From positions 1,116,001 through 1,180,000 of the forward strand of contig JAUTDP010000001.1 in NCBI GenBank assembly GCA_033439795.1: a stretch of DNA of 64,000 bases, in the 5' to 3' direction. How positions within the stretch are numbered: the first letter of the stretch is position 1; each line of letters begins with the position of its first letter. Position numbers and translations under genes: made by a program. The notes below the pieces were generated by a model. It saw only the letters and a program-made list of their open reading frames with translations. It was not told the origin of the DNA and ran no database searches. Source of the stretch: Sordaria brevicollis. Lineage: Eukaryota; Ascomycota; Sordariomycetes; Sordariales; Sordariaceae. Below, piece after piece: positions 56,201 through 64,000 of this stretch.

Positions 56201-56255
56201 GGTTGGTGGTTGGTGGTTGGTGGTTGGTGGTTGGTGGTAAGTGGTTGGTGGTTGG
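56201..56255 (+). repeat. GGTTGGT heptanucleotide repeat
   Basis: About seven imperfect tandem copies of the 7-mer GGTTGGT just upstream of the start of the 55930-56181 gene (C-rich on the sense strand). It is one of the few G-run arrays in the window. Confidence 0.85.
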
Positions 56256-56420
56256 AAATGGAAAAATGGACTATAATGGGTTTGCGTGAATTACGTTATA
56301 TCGTCGTAGGTTGTTGACGTGGAATTGGAGTCGACTTAGTCGAGTAGGTAGGTGGGTAGGTAGCTGGGTAAAGGGTAGGGTAGAGGTACCTCTATCTATT
56401 GGGATATGTTGGCTTTTTAT

Positions 56421-56717
56421 AGAGAGATTTTGTTTTGTTTGGGATCTAGTGTTCATTTGCAACGTGCTGCTGCTATTCTGTTTCGTGATGATCAATACCC
56501 CTAGGTTAATACTTCGTGGGTCATTGAGTTGCGTCTGTCATGGCTGTTTATTGACCTATGGCCAGAGAGATTAGGTTTGTTTGGGATTTAGTGTTCATTT
56601 GCAACGTGCTGCTGCTGTTCTGTTTCGTGATGATGAATACCTCTAGCCTCTAGGTTGATACTTCGTGGGTCATTGAGTTCAATTGTGTCTGTTATGGCTG
56701 TTTCATTGACCTATGGC
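56421..56717 (+). repeat. tandem duplication (~143 bp) of promoter-like segment
   Basis: Two adjacent copies, 56421-56563 and 56564-56717. They share GTGTTCATTTGCAACGTGCTG, CTGTTTCGTGATGATnAATAC, ACTTCGTGGGTCATTGAGTT and TTGACCTATGGC. The reversed form TCAATGACCCACGAAG matches the block upstream of the paralogues at 5041 and 57725. Confidence 0.85.
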
Positions 56718-57455
56718 ATGGTTTGGACATGGTGTAGACGCCCCCGGGCATCGTTTTCTGGTTTTGTTCACGGTATAGATCAATAGGGCATTTACGCAGA
56801 GCGTTTCCTCGGGATGTCTAGCCTAGAGGTATACTACAAAGCCGATGTATAGTGGTACCTTATATGCCCTGTCTTTCTAGGTAAGGTACTGACATGCCCT
56901 CTGTATATGGCTTTAGCCAGTGAAAGACATTTCTAAGGCTACAAATTATGTGGCCGTATATTCTAGGTACAGCTGTCTTGTTTGAAGGGTGGTCCATGAT
57001 AGCTTGCCGCACGTTGCAAGCTCCGACGCTGCGAATGCGCTATCCACGGAAAGACCAGGAAATGCGGTTCGAGAGAAAAGAAAAGGGTTAGATAAAGTAC
57101 GGAAGAGAAACAAATATAGACCTGTTGTATTAAGATCTAGGAAGCTTCTTCAGGAAAGGCTATCACGTTCCCTCATTTTGAACTGCGTATGCCCGACGAA
57201 TTTGGAGTAGGTGGCTCAAGGTTCTTCGCAAAATAATCGTAAGTATATATGTTTCCGACATTGTGCTGCAATATTTTGCACTCCTACTTTTTCCTATCGT
57301 CAATAACACCGCACAGTACCGTACCTACCTACCTATAGCTACTCCTAAGGTACCTTATACATCTCCACCTCCCTTCCCGTCTTCTCCCTCTCTCACCCCA
57401 GCTAAACCCATCATACTCCTCCCCGTTACCTATTACTAGCATAGGTAAACTTCCC
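56718..57455. other. intergenic; contains duplicated block 56,950-57,190
   Basis: No accepted gene. The segment from about 56,960 to 57,190 is the counterpart, in inverted orientation, of about 5,640-5,850 (GGTCCATGATAGCTTGCCGC against the reverse of the left copy; CTGCGAATGC; CACGGAAAGA). It lies downstream of the minus-strand gene at 57456-57725, mirroring the left arrangement. A 73-codon frame (56989-57210) is probably chance. Confidence 0.45.
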
Positions 57456-57725
57456 TCACAAAAACGGACCTGTATTATTCGTTTCATTCCACTCGATCGC
57501 CATTCCCTCCACTTCCCTCCTAACAGACTCACAATTTTTACAATACCCCCCGTACTTCGAGAATTTTAGAGAGGGCTGCAGACCGTCTTTGCAGCCACCG
57601 AAAGTTTTGGGGTTAGAGGTAGACTCGGAGCCGATGACTTCGTAGCATTTGTCATAGTCTGAGTTAGACTTGAGAACGTTTTTGCAGCCGGGGCATTTTG
57701 TTTCGTGGATTATGAATCTGCACAT
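57456..57725 (-). CDS. small Cys-rich protein, family member 5
   Basis: An 89-residue protein, the closest relative of the one at 5041-5313. It has Cys at 2, 11, 14, 28, 46, 63 and 66 (MCRFIIHETKCPGC, KCYEV, SESTS, GGCKDGLQPS, YCKNCESVRREVE) and a matching end (IEWNETNNTGPFL). Conservation of both Cys spacing and the helical tail between two copies about 52 kb apart argues that these two encode functional proteins. No signal peptide. A TATA-like TATAAGAAG lies about 125 bp upstream on the minus strand. Function unknown; cytoplasmic or nuclear metal binding is only a guess. Confidence 0.75.
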   Translation of the reverse strand: MCRFIIHETKCPGCKNVLKSNSDYDKCYEVIGSESTSNPKTFGGCKDGLQPSLKFSKYGGYCKNCESVRREVEGMAIEWNETNNTGPFL

Positions 57726-58006
57726 TTTCTTTTGCTCTATATGTAGGCGACTGGGCGATGGGGTTTTATCTGTGAGTGAAATTGTATCGCGATGGGTTGA
57801 TGGGTAGAGTAAAACGAGCTCTCATTCTGCGGGCATTCTTTCTGCTTCTTATAATGGAAAGTTGAAAGTCTAAGCAAATGTGTATATGCTGCCGTGTTTG
57901 GCTCTGTTTTATTCATGTCCATGATGATAATTACTTCTAGCATTGCTTCGTGGATCATTGAGTGTCGGGCATGGAATCATTGCCAACTTGAATTGGCAAT
58001 GTCGGG
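57726..58006 (-). promoter_or_regulatory. duplicated promoter block of the 57725 gene
   Basis: Inverted counterpart of 4740-5040. Read on the minus strand it gives CCAATTCAAGTTGG, CAATGATCCACGAAGC, ATCATCATGGACATGAAT, ATTATAAGAAG, then GCCCAGTCGCC and an A-rich start context. The left copy also has CGCCCAGCCGC just before its ATG. Confidence 0.55.
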
Positions 58007-58549
58007 TTGCTTGTTGGGACAAGACATGTCCGCCTGGAAATAAAAAGTGAACGGGGGCAATGGGTCATGGATCTTGAAGCGCTCGTGCTCTCAGTATGCT
58101 TCGTGGGAGCAAAAGGCATGGGTGCACTCTTTTACGACATGGCACTGAGCTGCCTTCCATTATTCCACTTCATTACCTTTGGTGCGCAATGTGCAAATGT
58201 CATCTTATATAGTATCGAGGAAATCGCATTTGAGCTTACCAAGAGGAAGGCGCTACCATACTTGAATCTCGATGCAGGATGGCGTGACTGTCGCATACTC
58301 TACCGGTATGCTTCCCTTTATCAAACGCACATGCCTCTCCTGCTGTATGGCGGGTCGGGTTTGTATGGCAGGTGCGATACTGCGTTAAAGCCCTCTGCGT
58401 TGCATCTGGATGTTATTTCCGACGTCGCCAACCAGGCTGTTATAATACTGCCTTTTGTGTGTGACCCGCGCCCGTCATCCAAGTTGTCAGCCACTTACCC
58501 CCGTACTGCTTCGTTTCTCTACTTCTTCAATTACCTTCACCGATCGTAG
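58007..58549 (+). CDS. 180-codon open frame, doubtful
   Basis: An uninterrupted frame (MLVGTRHVRLEIK... to FNYLHRS) with several hydrophobic stretches (ALFYDMALSCLPLFHFITFG, QAVIILPFVC). No recognisable family, no clear codon preference, and it begins at the edge of the duplicated promoter block of the opposite-strand gene. It could be a chance frame or a relic. Reported because nothing else explains the segment. Confidence 0.2.
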   Translation: MLVGTRHVRLEIKSERGQWVMDLEALVLSVCFVGAKGMGALFYDMALSCLPLFHFITFGAQCANVILYSIEEIAFELTKRKALPYLNLDAGWRDCRILYRYASLYQTHMPLLLYGGSGLYGRCDTALKPSALHLDVISDVANQAVIILPFVCDPRPSSKLSATYPRTASFLYFFNYLHRS

Positions 58550-59109
58550 CAATTGTTTCCGTTACTACCTAGGTTCTTTTCCCGAACGGATATTAGAGGT
58601 ACTCTTGCCCCTGCCGTCTTGGCTAGAGTGGAAACAAAAATGGCCCTCGAAGAAGCTTCATCAAAAACGCTGTTTTATCCTCGGAGACAGCCTTTGAGCA
58701 AGGACTGTCGCACACGGCTTCGATTCGATTGATAACGTCTCAACCACTTCGACAGAAATGCAAGGGACAGGCTGCCAGCAACAACAAAAGCAATCGTTTC
58801 AAGTGAATGTTGGCAAACAAAGGCGCGGCTGTCAAGAACCGCTTTATTCGTCACGCGAATACGACAAATTCTAGAGCAAGCGGCTGTGCCTGGCCCATTC
58901 CTGCCCGGCTTACCATGGAAACCTACCTAGGCTTGGCTGGGATAGAGCAGTGTGCCGTTTTCACATTTAAGATAGAGGTAAGTACATGTACTCACCATAT
59001 TCCTGTTCCGCGAACCCAACTCTTTCTTTGCATTCGTTCACAACTGGATTGCACCTCCGGCTCAACAACGACGCATTCTCCAAACAGCACTCGGCAGCTC
59101 AAAGTCATC
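58550..59109. other. promoter region of the secreted-protein gene
   Basis: Normal composition; overlapping short frames only. It probably contains the promoter and leader of the gene starting at 59110 (ACTCGGCAGCTCAAAGTC before the ATG). Confidence 0.4.
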
Positions 59110-60137
59110 ATGAAACAGTTCCAACTTGTAGCAGCAATTATATCATCCGTCCTCTCGACCTTGGTATGGGCAGCAGGGGCACCCGATGGGTTAAGAGGAG
59201 GTTACCTCAACGACGCACACACGCCCGGTTTTATATATCCGCGGTACCCATGGTAGTAGGTACCCACCCGACTCACAGGAAGGCAAGGATTATTACAACA
59301 ACAACCCGGACTTCAATATTATGTATCCCGAATTCCAAGTCGACCTGAAATGGACCGAGAGCACCAAGGAAAACATGATGGACTACACCCGGATCAACCT
59401 CAACTTGTGCTTGGGACTCAAGAATGAGACGGTGGTTTGGGAGAAAGAGTGAGTGCGCCCTGACTAGCCTGCCTTTGCTGTTTCCCAAGCGGCCGTTACC
59501 CCCATGATTCAATGTCAGATGACGTCGTCGCCCTTGAAATCCAGTTTTTTCCTCTTCAACAGGTACCTAACTTATACTAACACCTCTCACAATCTATCAA
59601 TAGCGGCAACGGACTCGACCTCAGTTACCCCTGTACCTGCACCACCCCAATTGATTGTCTGAGCGGTCCCTGGTTATTCTGCAAATGTTGGGGACAAAAC
59701 TATCCAGTAACCAAGTTTTCCCAGATCAACCTAAGTGAGTATACCTACCTACCTCTACACGTTCAACTCAAAGTCGAAACACCCATCACTCCTCCTGCCT
59801 TGTTACTTTTTTGTTCCTCGACTAACCCCAAGGTACTTTGACAAAACACCCAGACGAAGGACTCTACATCGAAGACGGCGTCCTCAAGTGCTTCGGCCGG
59901 TCAGGCACCCGTCACGAACGACGCCGCGACACCGGCCGAACGCACGCATATTACGATTGGAACACTTGGCAGTGGCATGAACAAATTACCAGCTGCAACC
60001 TCAAAAATCCGAGGGACGCAAATTGCATTCCGGGGATTACCTCTAATAATCCAGGAACACTTAACTTAGATAATGGCTGTCCGTGGGCGCCTGGCACTCC
60101 CAAGTGGGAGGGGTACGATTGGGATTCGAAATCCTAG
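59110..60137 (+). CDS. secreted Cys-rich protein, four exons
   Basis: Predicted 234 aa from exons 59110-59189, 59260-59448, 59604-59734 and 59833-60137. Introns 2 and 3 are well supported (GTGAGT donors; ATAG and CAAG acceptors; frames match). Intron 1 (about 59190-59259, GTTAAG donor, TAGTAG acceptor) is the least certain: it is required because the first frame hits TAG while exon 2 is one base out of phase. The start MKQFQLVAAIISSVLSTLVWA is a clear signal peptide. The mature protein has about ten Cys, with a dense block PCTCTTPIDCLSG and FCKCWG, then KCFG, SCNL, NCIPG and GCPWAPG, and is Trp/Asn-rich. No family recognised; small secreted fungal proteins of this kind vary widely in role. 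Confidence 0.65.
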
Positions 60138-60518
60138 ACACACACACGGTGGATTTTTATGTGTGTAGTGTACACGCACACCACGGGCTGAAAATCTCAA
60201 AACGCCGAAGCTTCATTCTTGGAGACTTTTTTAACTTTAACGAAGAGGGAACTAAATCAAGATGTACGTTTTTCTTGGAAACAAATTTGCAATATTCAAG
60301 CAAGCTATCGAATCATTCGAATGCAGCCGTTATCGAACTGCTGAGGATTCTCACGACACAAAGCCTCCTGCTCACATCGGTCAGTCCTACGCCCAAGATA
60401 CCAGATACAACAGTCAACCCCATGAGCTTGATAGTTTGAGTACCTGAAAGCAATGCATTTTTGTCTATCATGTCCTAATCATTCATCATTCTTCATCCCG
60501 TATCCATCAAGGGTCCTT
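60138..60518. other. convergent 3' region
   Basis: Lies between two convergent genes. A 61-codon frame (60262-60447) is open but has no support. Confidence 0.4.
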
Positions 60519-61631
60519 TTACCTAGTCGTGGCAATCATCTCCTCAGGCTTCATACCCTTACCCTCCACCAAGACACCAGCCTTCCTCAAAATGTTCACA
60601 CACTTCTCAATAACCGCCTTATCCACACCCTGGACCTGCTTAGGGAACTTGACAGTCTTCAACCACTCCCTCGCGTCCTCCTCCGAGTAATCCAGCTCCG
60701 TGCTGATATACTTGACCGCCTCATCCTGGTGCTCCTCAAAGTGCTTGATGCCCTCGTTAATCTTGTCCATCGCTTCCTCAACCCTCCCATCCAACTTTTT
60801 GGATTCATCAAAAAGCCTGGTAGAAGCAACAATCTTCCAACTGCTCCAGGGGGTGTAAATCTCCCCCACCCTCTTGATCTCCCCGGAATCATAGTACTTC
60901 TTGCTCGTAAAATGCTCCCACATGAAGAAATCCGCCCTGCCCTCATTGACCGCATCCCTGAGGTTCTTGAACGTGTTCAAAACCACAAACTCGCTGAAGG
61001 GAGAAGCCGACTCGATATCCGTGCCCACCGCCGTCGTGGGGACAAGCCAGTCGCGCTGGTCAGCTAGCACGTAACCCATCACGTAACTACCCGAACCGAT
61101 GCGGGAAACGCCAATCTTGCCTCCCTTGAGGCTGTCGACGGTCTGGATCTCGGACCGATTGGCGCCCGTGGAGATGGCCCAGCAGAGGGGCGTTTCGACG
61201 TAGGTGCCGATGAGACGGTAGCCGCCGTCGGAGCCGAAAGAAGGGTCCGAGGAGGGGTCCTTGCCGAGGCCGGCGACCCAGCCTTCGGTCAGGCCGACGG
61301 CGACGTCAATCTCGCCGGACCGCAGGGAGGTGATCATGTGTCCCGTGCCGGAGGGGAAGGGGATCAGTTCGGCGGTGAGGCCGTAGTGCTTTTGGGCGAA
61401 GTGGAGGGGGGTGGAGAAGTGCTCGGGCACGAAGCCGATTTTGAGCGGGGCGGCGGAAGACATGATGATGGTTGTTGTGAATGATCTTCTGGCTGAATGA
61501 AATTGGTTGTTGATTCGATTAAACGAAGCCGTCGATGTCGATGTCGCTGTCGCTGGTGGTGAGAATCGCAGTGAGAAGGCCTCTGTAGTTTTGAAGATGC
61601 ACTGCTGAAAATGACGCAATGCGGGGCGCAT
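60519..61631 (-). CDS. periplasmic-binding-protein-like (Ca3427/SsuA/Thi5-type) protein
   Basis: A two-lobed substrate-binding fold of the type found in ABC-transporter binding proteins and in Thi5-like and Ca3427-like fungal proteins; the ligand is unknown. Landmarks are LKIGFVPEHFSTPLHFAQKH, LIPFPSGTGHMITSLRSGEI, DVAVGLTEGWVAGL, KIGVSRIGSGSYVMGYVLAD and ADFFMWEHFTSKKYY. The longest frame begins MRPALRHFQQCIFKTTEAF, a basic/Ser-rich, acid-poor leader with RRSFTTT near residue 49 that resembles a mitochondrial presequence. An internal ATG at 61463 (MSSAAPLK) would give 314 aa without it. Intronless. Its stop faces the secreted-protein gene. Confidence 0.8.
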   Translation of the reverse strand: MRPALRHFQQCIFKTTEAFSLRFSPPATATSTSTASFNRINNQFHSARRSFTTTIIMSSAAPLKIGFVPEHFSTPLHFAQKHYGLTAELIPFPSGTGHMITSLRSGEIDVAVGLTEGWVAGLGKDPSSDPSFGSDGGYRLIGTYVETPLCWAISTGANRSEIQTVDSLKGGKIGVSRIGSGSYVMGYVLADQRDWLVPTTAVGTDIESASPFSEFVVLNTFKNLRDAVNEGRADFFMWEHFTSKKYYDSGEIKRVGEIYTPWSSWKIVASTRLFDESKKLDGRVEEAMDKINEGIKHFEEHQDEAVKYISTELDYSEEDAREWLKTVKFPKQVQGVDKAVIEKCVNILRKAGVLVEGKGMKPEEMIATTR

Positions 61632-62217
61632 GAAGGGTGGTCGTTGAATGACGCGTTGATGTGACGGTTCGAATAACCCTTTTTGTTAGGTTGTTGGGGA
61701 ATGACAAGAAGAAGGAATCCGGCAGCTTCGTTCCGGATCGACGATTTGTTAAATCGGCCCCTCTCCGGCAATTGAGTGTGTCCATAGGCGGCCCGCTTGC
61801 CCCGCTCGGGACCCGGCGGCCGCTGGAGCGGGACGGAAGAAACGAAGCCAGCGTTCGGGACCGCCCGGTGGGTCCACCGTCCCCGCCTCCGTCCGGTTCA
61901 CTACAGGGCACAGGACAGCGTATTTATTGATAATTGTTAAGGTCAGGTGCTGAAAGGCTGCCTTCCCGCCAACATCCATCAAACGGACGCTTCGACTTTT
62001 GACTTTACATCAATCACCGACACCAGACCCCAGAACAGAAGTCCTCCTCTTTTGCGAAGCAAAACCAGTCAATATGCTATCAAACTTGAAAATCTATGCG
62101 AAAGTCATGTTCTGTCTTGTTACATGCAACGTCTAGTCCCCGCTCGGCTCTATATCCTCCAAATGACCTTGACCTCGACCACCTCAGATGCTCGTCCTCC
62201 ACCACCACGGCCTACCT
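61632..62217. other. intergenic, upstream of the 61631 gene
   Basis: About 590 bp of normal to G+C-rich sequence (61,790-61,910). It contains the promoter of the minus-strand gene starting at 61631 and the 3' end of the FAD monooxygenase. No gene supported. Confidence 0.4.
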
Positions 62218-63847
62218 CTACGCATACTTGGGCGCGTTCTGAGGCGAGAAGGGGTTTCCCTTGAAGAAGCCTTCTGGAAGCTCAAACTTGGCATCCACAG
62301 ACCCCCGGAGAAGCTGGATCGTGGTGTCGACAATGTCGTGGCCCCAGTTGTACTCGGCAAACTTGGCCTGGGAATCTGCGGAAGGGAGCAAGCTTAGTTA
62401 ATACCGATCGTGCGGCCAGAGAAGGAGTCTTTGAAGAATAGAACATACCCAGAGGAACGCTGACGTATTGTGCCACCTCCCTAGTGACCCTCTCGGCCTG
62501 GTCCGGTCCGGCGTTGCTCATGACCTGGATAGCGCTTGCCCTGCTTCTCCTCGCCTTCTCAAAGATGGCCAACCTCTCCTCGATATCCTCGGGCTTGGCA
62601 CCACTCAATGAGATACCGAGGGCGATACCATCTTCGATACCCTGTGCGCCTCCCTGGCCTTGATGGGGAAGCATCGGGTGAGCCGCGTCTCCGATGATGA
62701 CCATCTTCCCCTTGGTCCACGTGGGAATGGGACCACGGTAGAGGAGAGGCCAGCGCTTTACATCGGTTGCTTTGCTACACCATGAAGCTCATGTCAGCAA
62801 TCAAAGATCGGAAGAAGTAGGGAGGACGACATACTTCAACACGGCCTGAAGAGAAGGATGAAAGTCGGCAAAGGACTTGAGCAGGTGGGACTTGTCGACC
62901 GGTGTTTGCCAGTCTTCCTTGGTGGCACCAATCAACTCCTCATCATGGAACATGCCAACAAAGTTCCAGACCTCACCACCACGGCACGGATACGAGATAC
63001 AGCGGTTGCCCAACTTGCTGGCGGTATAGATTCTCATCAGGCCCTCCCTCTCGCCGTTCTTGTTGAACCATGCCGTTTCTTCATCGGCGTCAAGCTCATC
63101 GGCCGGAATGAGGAAACGATAGCAACCATTGTAGAGGGCTTGAGGCTCTGGTTTATTGGCATATCCGAGGATGGCCTCAACAGCAAGGGAATGGACACCA
63201 TCCGCAGCAATGACAAAGTCCGCCTTCTTCACAATGCCGGAGCTCAGCGTGATGGAAGGCTCCTCTGGATCCTATAAGGGAGAATGATCAGCATAAGGCT
63301 ATCTCTAATTCCGTGTCTCGGTGGCTTCTCGCTACCGTGCCGAACATGATGATCTTGTGCGGACGGGAAAGCAAGGGGCCGACGGTTTCATCTCCACGTT
63401 TTGGATGTTACTCACATAAGCGACAACATGCACGCCCAAGGTCAACTCGACAGGCTTCCCCGGACCCTCAGGTCCCATAGCCAGCTTCTTCAAAGACTCA
63501 TGCAAGTCGACCCGGTGGGCAAAGTACAGAGGACCGCCAAACACCTTCGGGACAAAGGCGCCGACTGGAGTGAAATCGAACTGCTGAAGCGTGGCTCCAG
63601 ACCCAATGGAGATGCCCGTAGCCGCAACGAACTTATTCTCCACAGGATCCAGGCCCCATGCCACGAGGGAGCGGTTGGCGTTCGGAGGAACATGGATGGC
63701 GGCGCCAACCTCGTTGTTGAGCTCCGACCGCTCAAAGATGCGGACTTTGTGGCCCGCACGGCGAAGCGAGATGCCGGCAGCCAGTCCTGCAATGCCGGCT
63801 CCGACGATGATCACATCGAGGGACTGGTCTTGGGTAAGGGCAGGCAT
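62218..63847 (-). CDS. FAD-dependent aromatic monooxygenase, salicylate-hydroxylase type
   Basis: Four exons (63847-63416, 63271-62835, 62774-62449, 62375-62218) give 450 aa. The introns of 144, 60 and 73 nt have GTGAGT/GTATGT donors and TATAG, GTAG, CGCAG acceptors. A flavoprotein hydroxylase that would use NAD(P)H and O2 on an aromatic acid. The N-terminal Rossmann motif is VIIVGAGIAGLAAG (GxGxxG at 16-21), followed by the FAD-ribose acid in RIFERS. The second FAD block is ADFVIAADGVHS (the DG motif) and the third is MVIIGDAAHPMLPHQGQGG (the GD motif). The C-terminus has WGHDIVDTTIQLL. Start at 63847 by alignment of the GxGxxG motif; the upstream in-frame ATG at 63955 is probably leader. 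The exact substrate cannot be told from the sequence. Confidence 0.85.
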
Positions 63848-64000
63848 GGTGATGACAGTATGTGAGTGAGTGAGTGAGTATGGAATATGGGAAATGCAAC
63901 CAAGGCTCAGAAAGAACTCATGCAATGAGACTGACAGACAGACAGAACAGGACAATACAAGACAGGACTAGGTAAGGAAAATACAGTGACTCAAAGGATC
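63848..64000. other. promoter/leader of the FAD monooxygenase
   Basis: Upstream sequence with a GTGAGTGAGTGAGT run (63,861-63,876) and a GACAGACAGACAGA run (63,932-63,945). The window ends here. Confidence 0.4.

Noticed and set aside
60262..60447. 61-codon frame between convergent genes
   Set aside because: Reads partly protein-like but has no start context, family or neighbour support.

Overview
The window looks like a nuclear chromosome segment of a filamentous ascomycete, most likely Neurospora or a close Sordariaceae relative. Genes are compact, with short GT-AG introns of about 55-145 nt, and are interrupted by long, extremely A+T-rich blocks. In those blocks TpA is abundant and TpG/CpA almost absent, so decayed frames carry TAA/TAG stops and almost no TGA. 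This is the signature of repeat-induced point mutation (RIP). No rRNA, tRNA, CRISPR array or telomere repeat was seen.

Layout. 1-7.4 kb: a decayed accessory stretch with gene relics (a Cys-rich pseudogene and a decayed Cbf5-like copy) and three small Cys-rich genes of one family. 7.4-13.0 kb: ordinary genes, namely a Gly-rich 'MC' protein, an Rkm4-like SET methyltransferase and the mitochondrial ribosomal protein L15 (RNase III fold). 13.04-16.33 kb: a RIPed 3.29-kb DNA transposon with 110-bp terminal inverted repeats and a pogo/Fot1-like transposase on the minus strand. 16.6-20.7 kb: the Rtt109 histone acetyltransferase and a cytochrome P450, convergent. 23.15-29.81 kb: a RIPed 6.66-kb inverted-repeat element with two convergent, indel-free frames of about 840-870 codons; one resembles DUF6589 proteins and the other is a RecQ-like SF2 helicase. 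30.6-33.0 kb: an uncharacterised 761-aa poly-Q/acidic protein, followed by a 166-bp MITE-like inverted repeat.

33.70-55.82 kb: three Ty3/gypsy retrotransposons inserted into one another. Element 1 (265-bp LTRs, target duplication CTTCC) was entered by element 3 (294-bp LTRs, ATTAA), which was entered by element 2 (307-bp LTRs, AGGGG). All three show reverse transcriptase motifs and a C-terminal chromodomain-like segment, so they are chromoviruses. Element 3 also has a long antisense frame between pol and its 3' LTR.

55.9-64 kb: two more members of the small Cys-rich family, a four-exon secreted Cys-rich protein, a periplasmic-binding-protein-like protein with a probable mitochondrial presequence, and an FAD monooxygenase of the salicylate-hydroxylase type.

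How it fits together: the five small Cys-rich genes lie on both sides of the transposon-rich centre. Two of them (5.0 and 57.7 kb) sit in inverted copies of a roughly 1-kb segment that includes the promoter and a conserved downstream block. The conserved housekeeping genes form a core, and the A+T-rich blocks are expected to be constitutive heterochromatin (known for RIPed DNA in Neurospora; inferred here).
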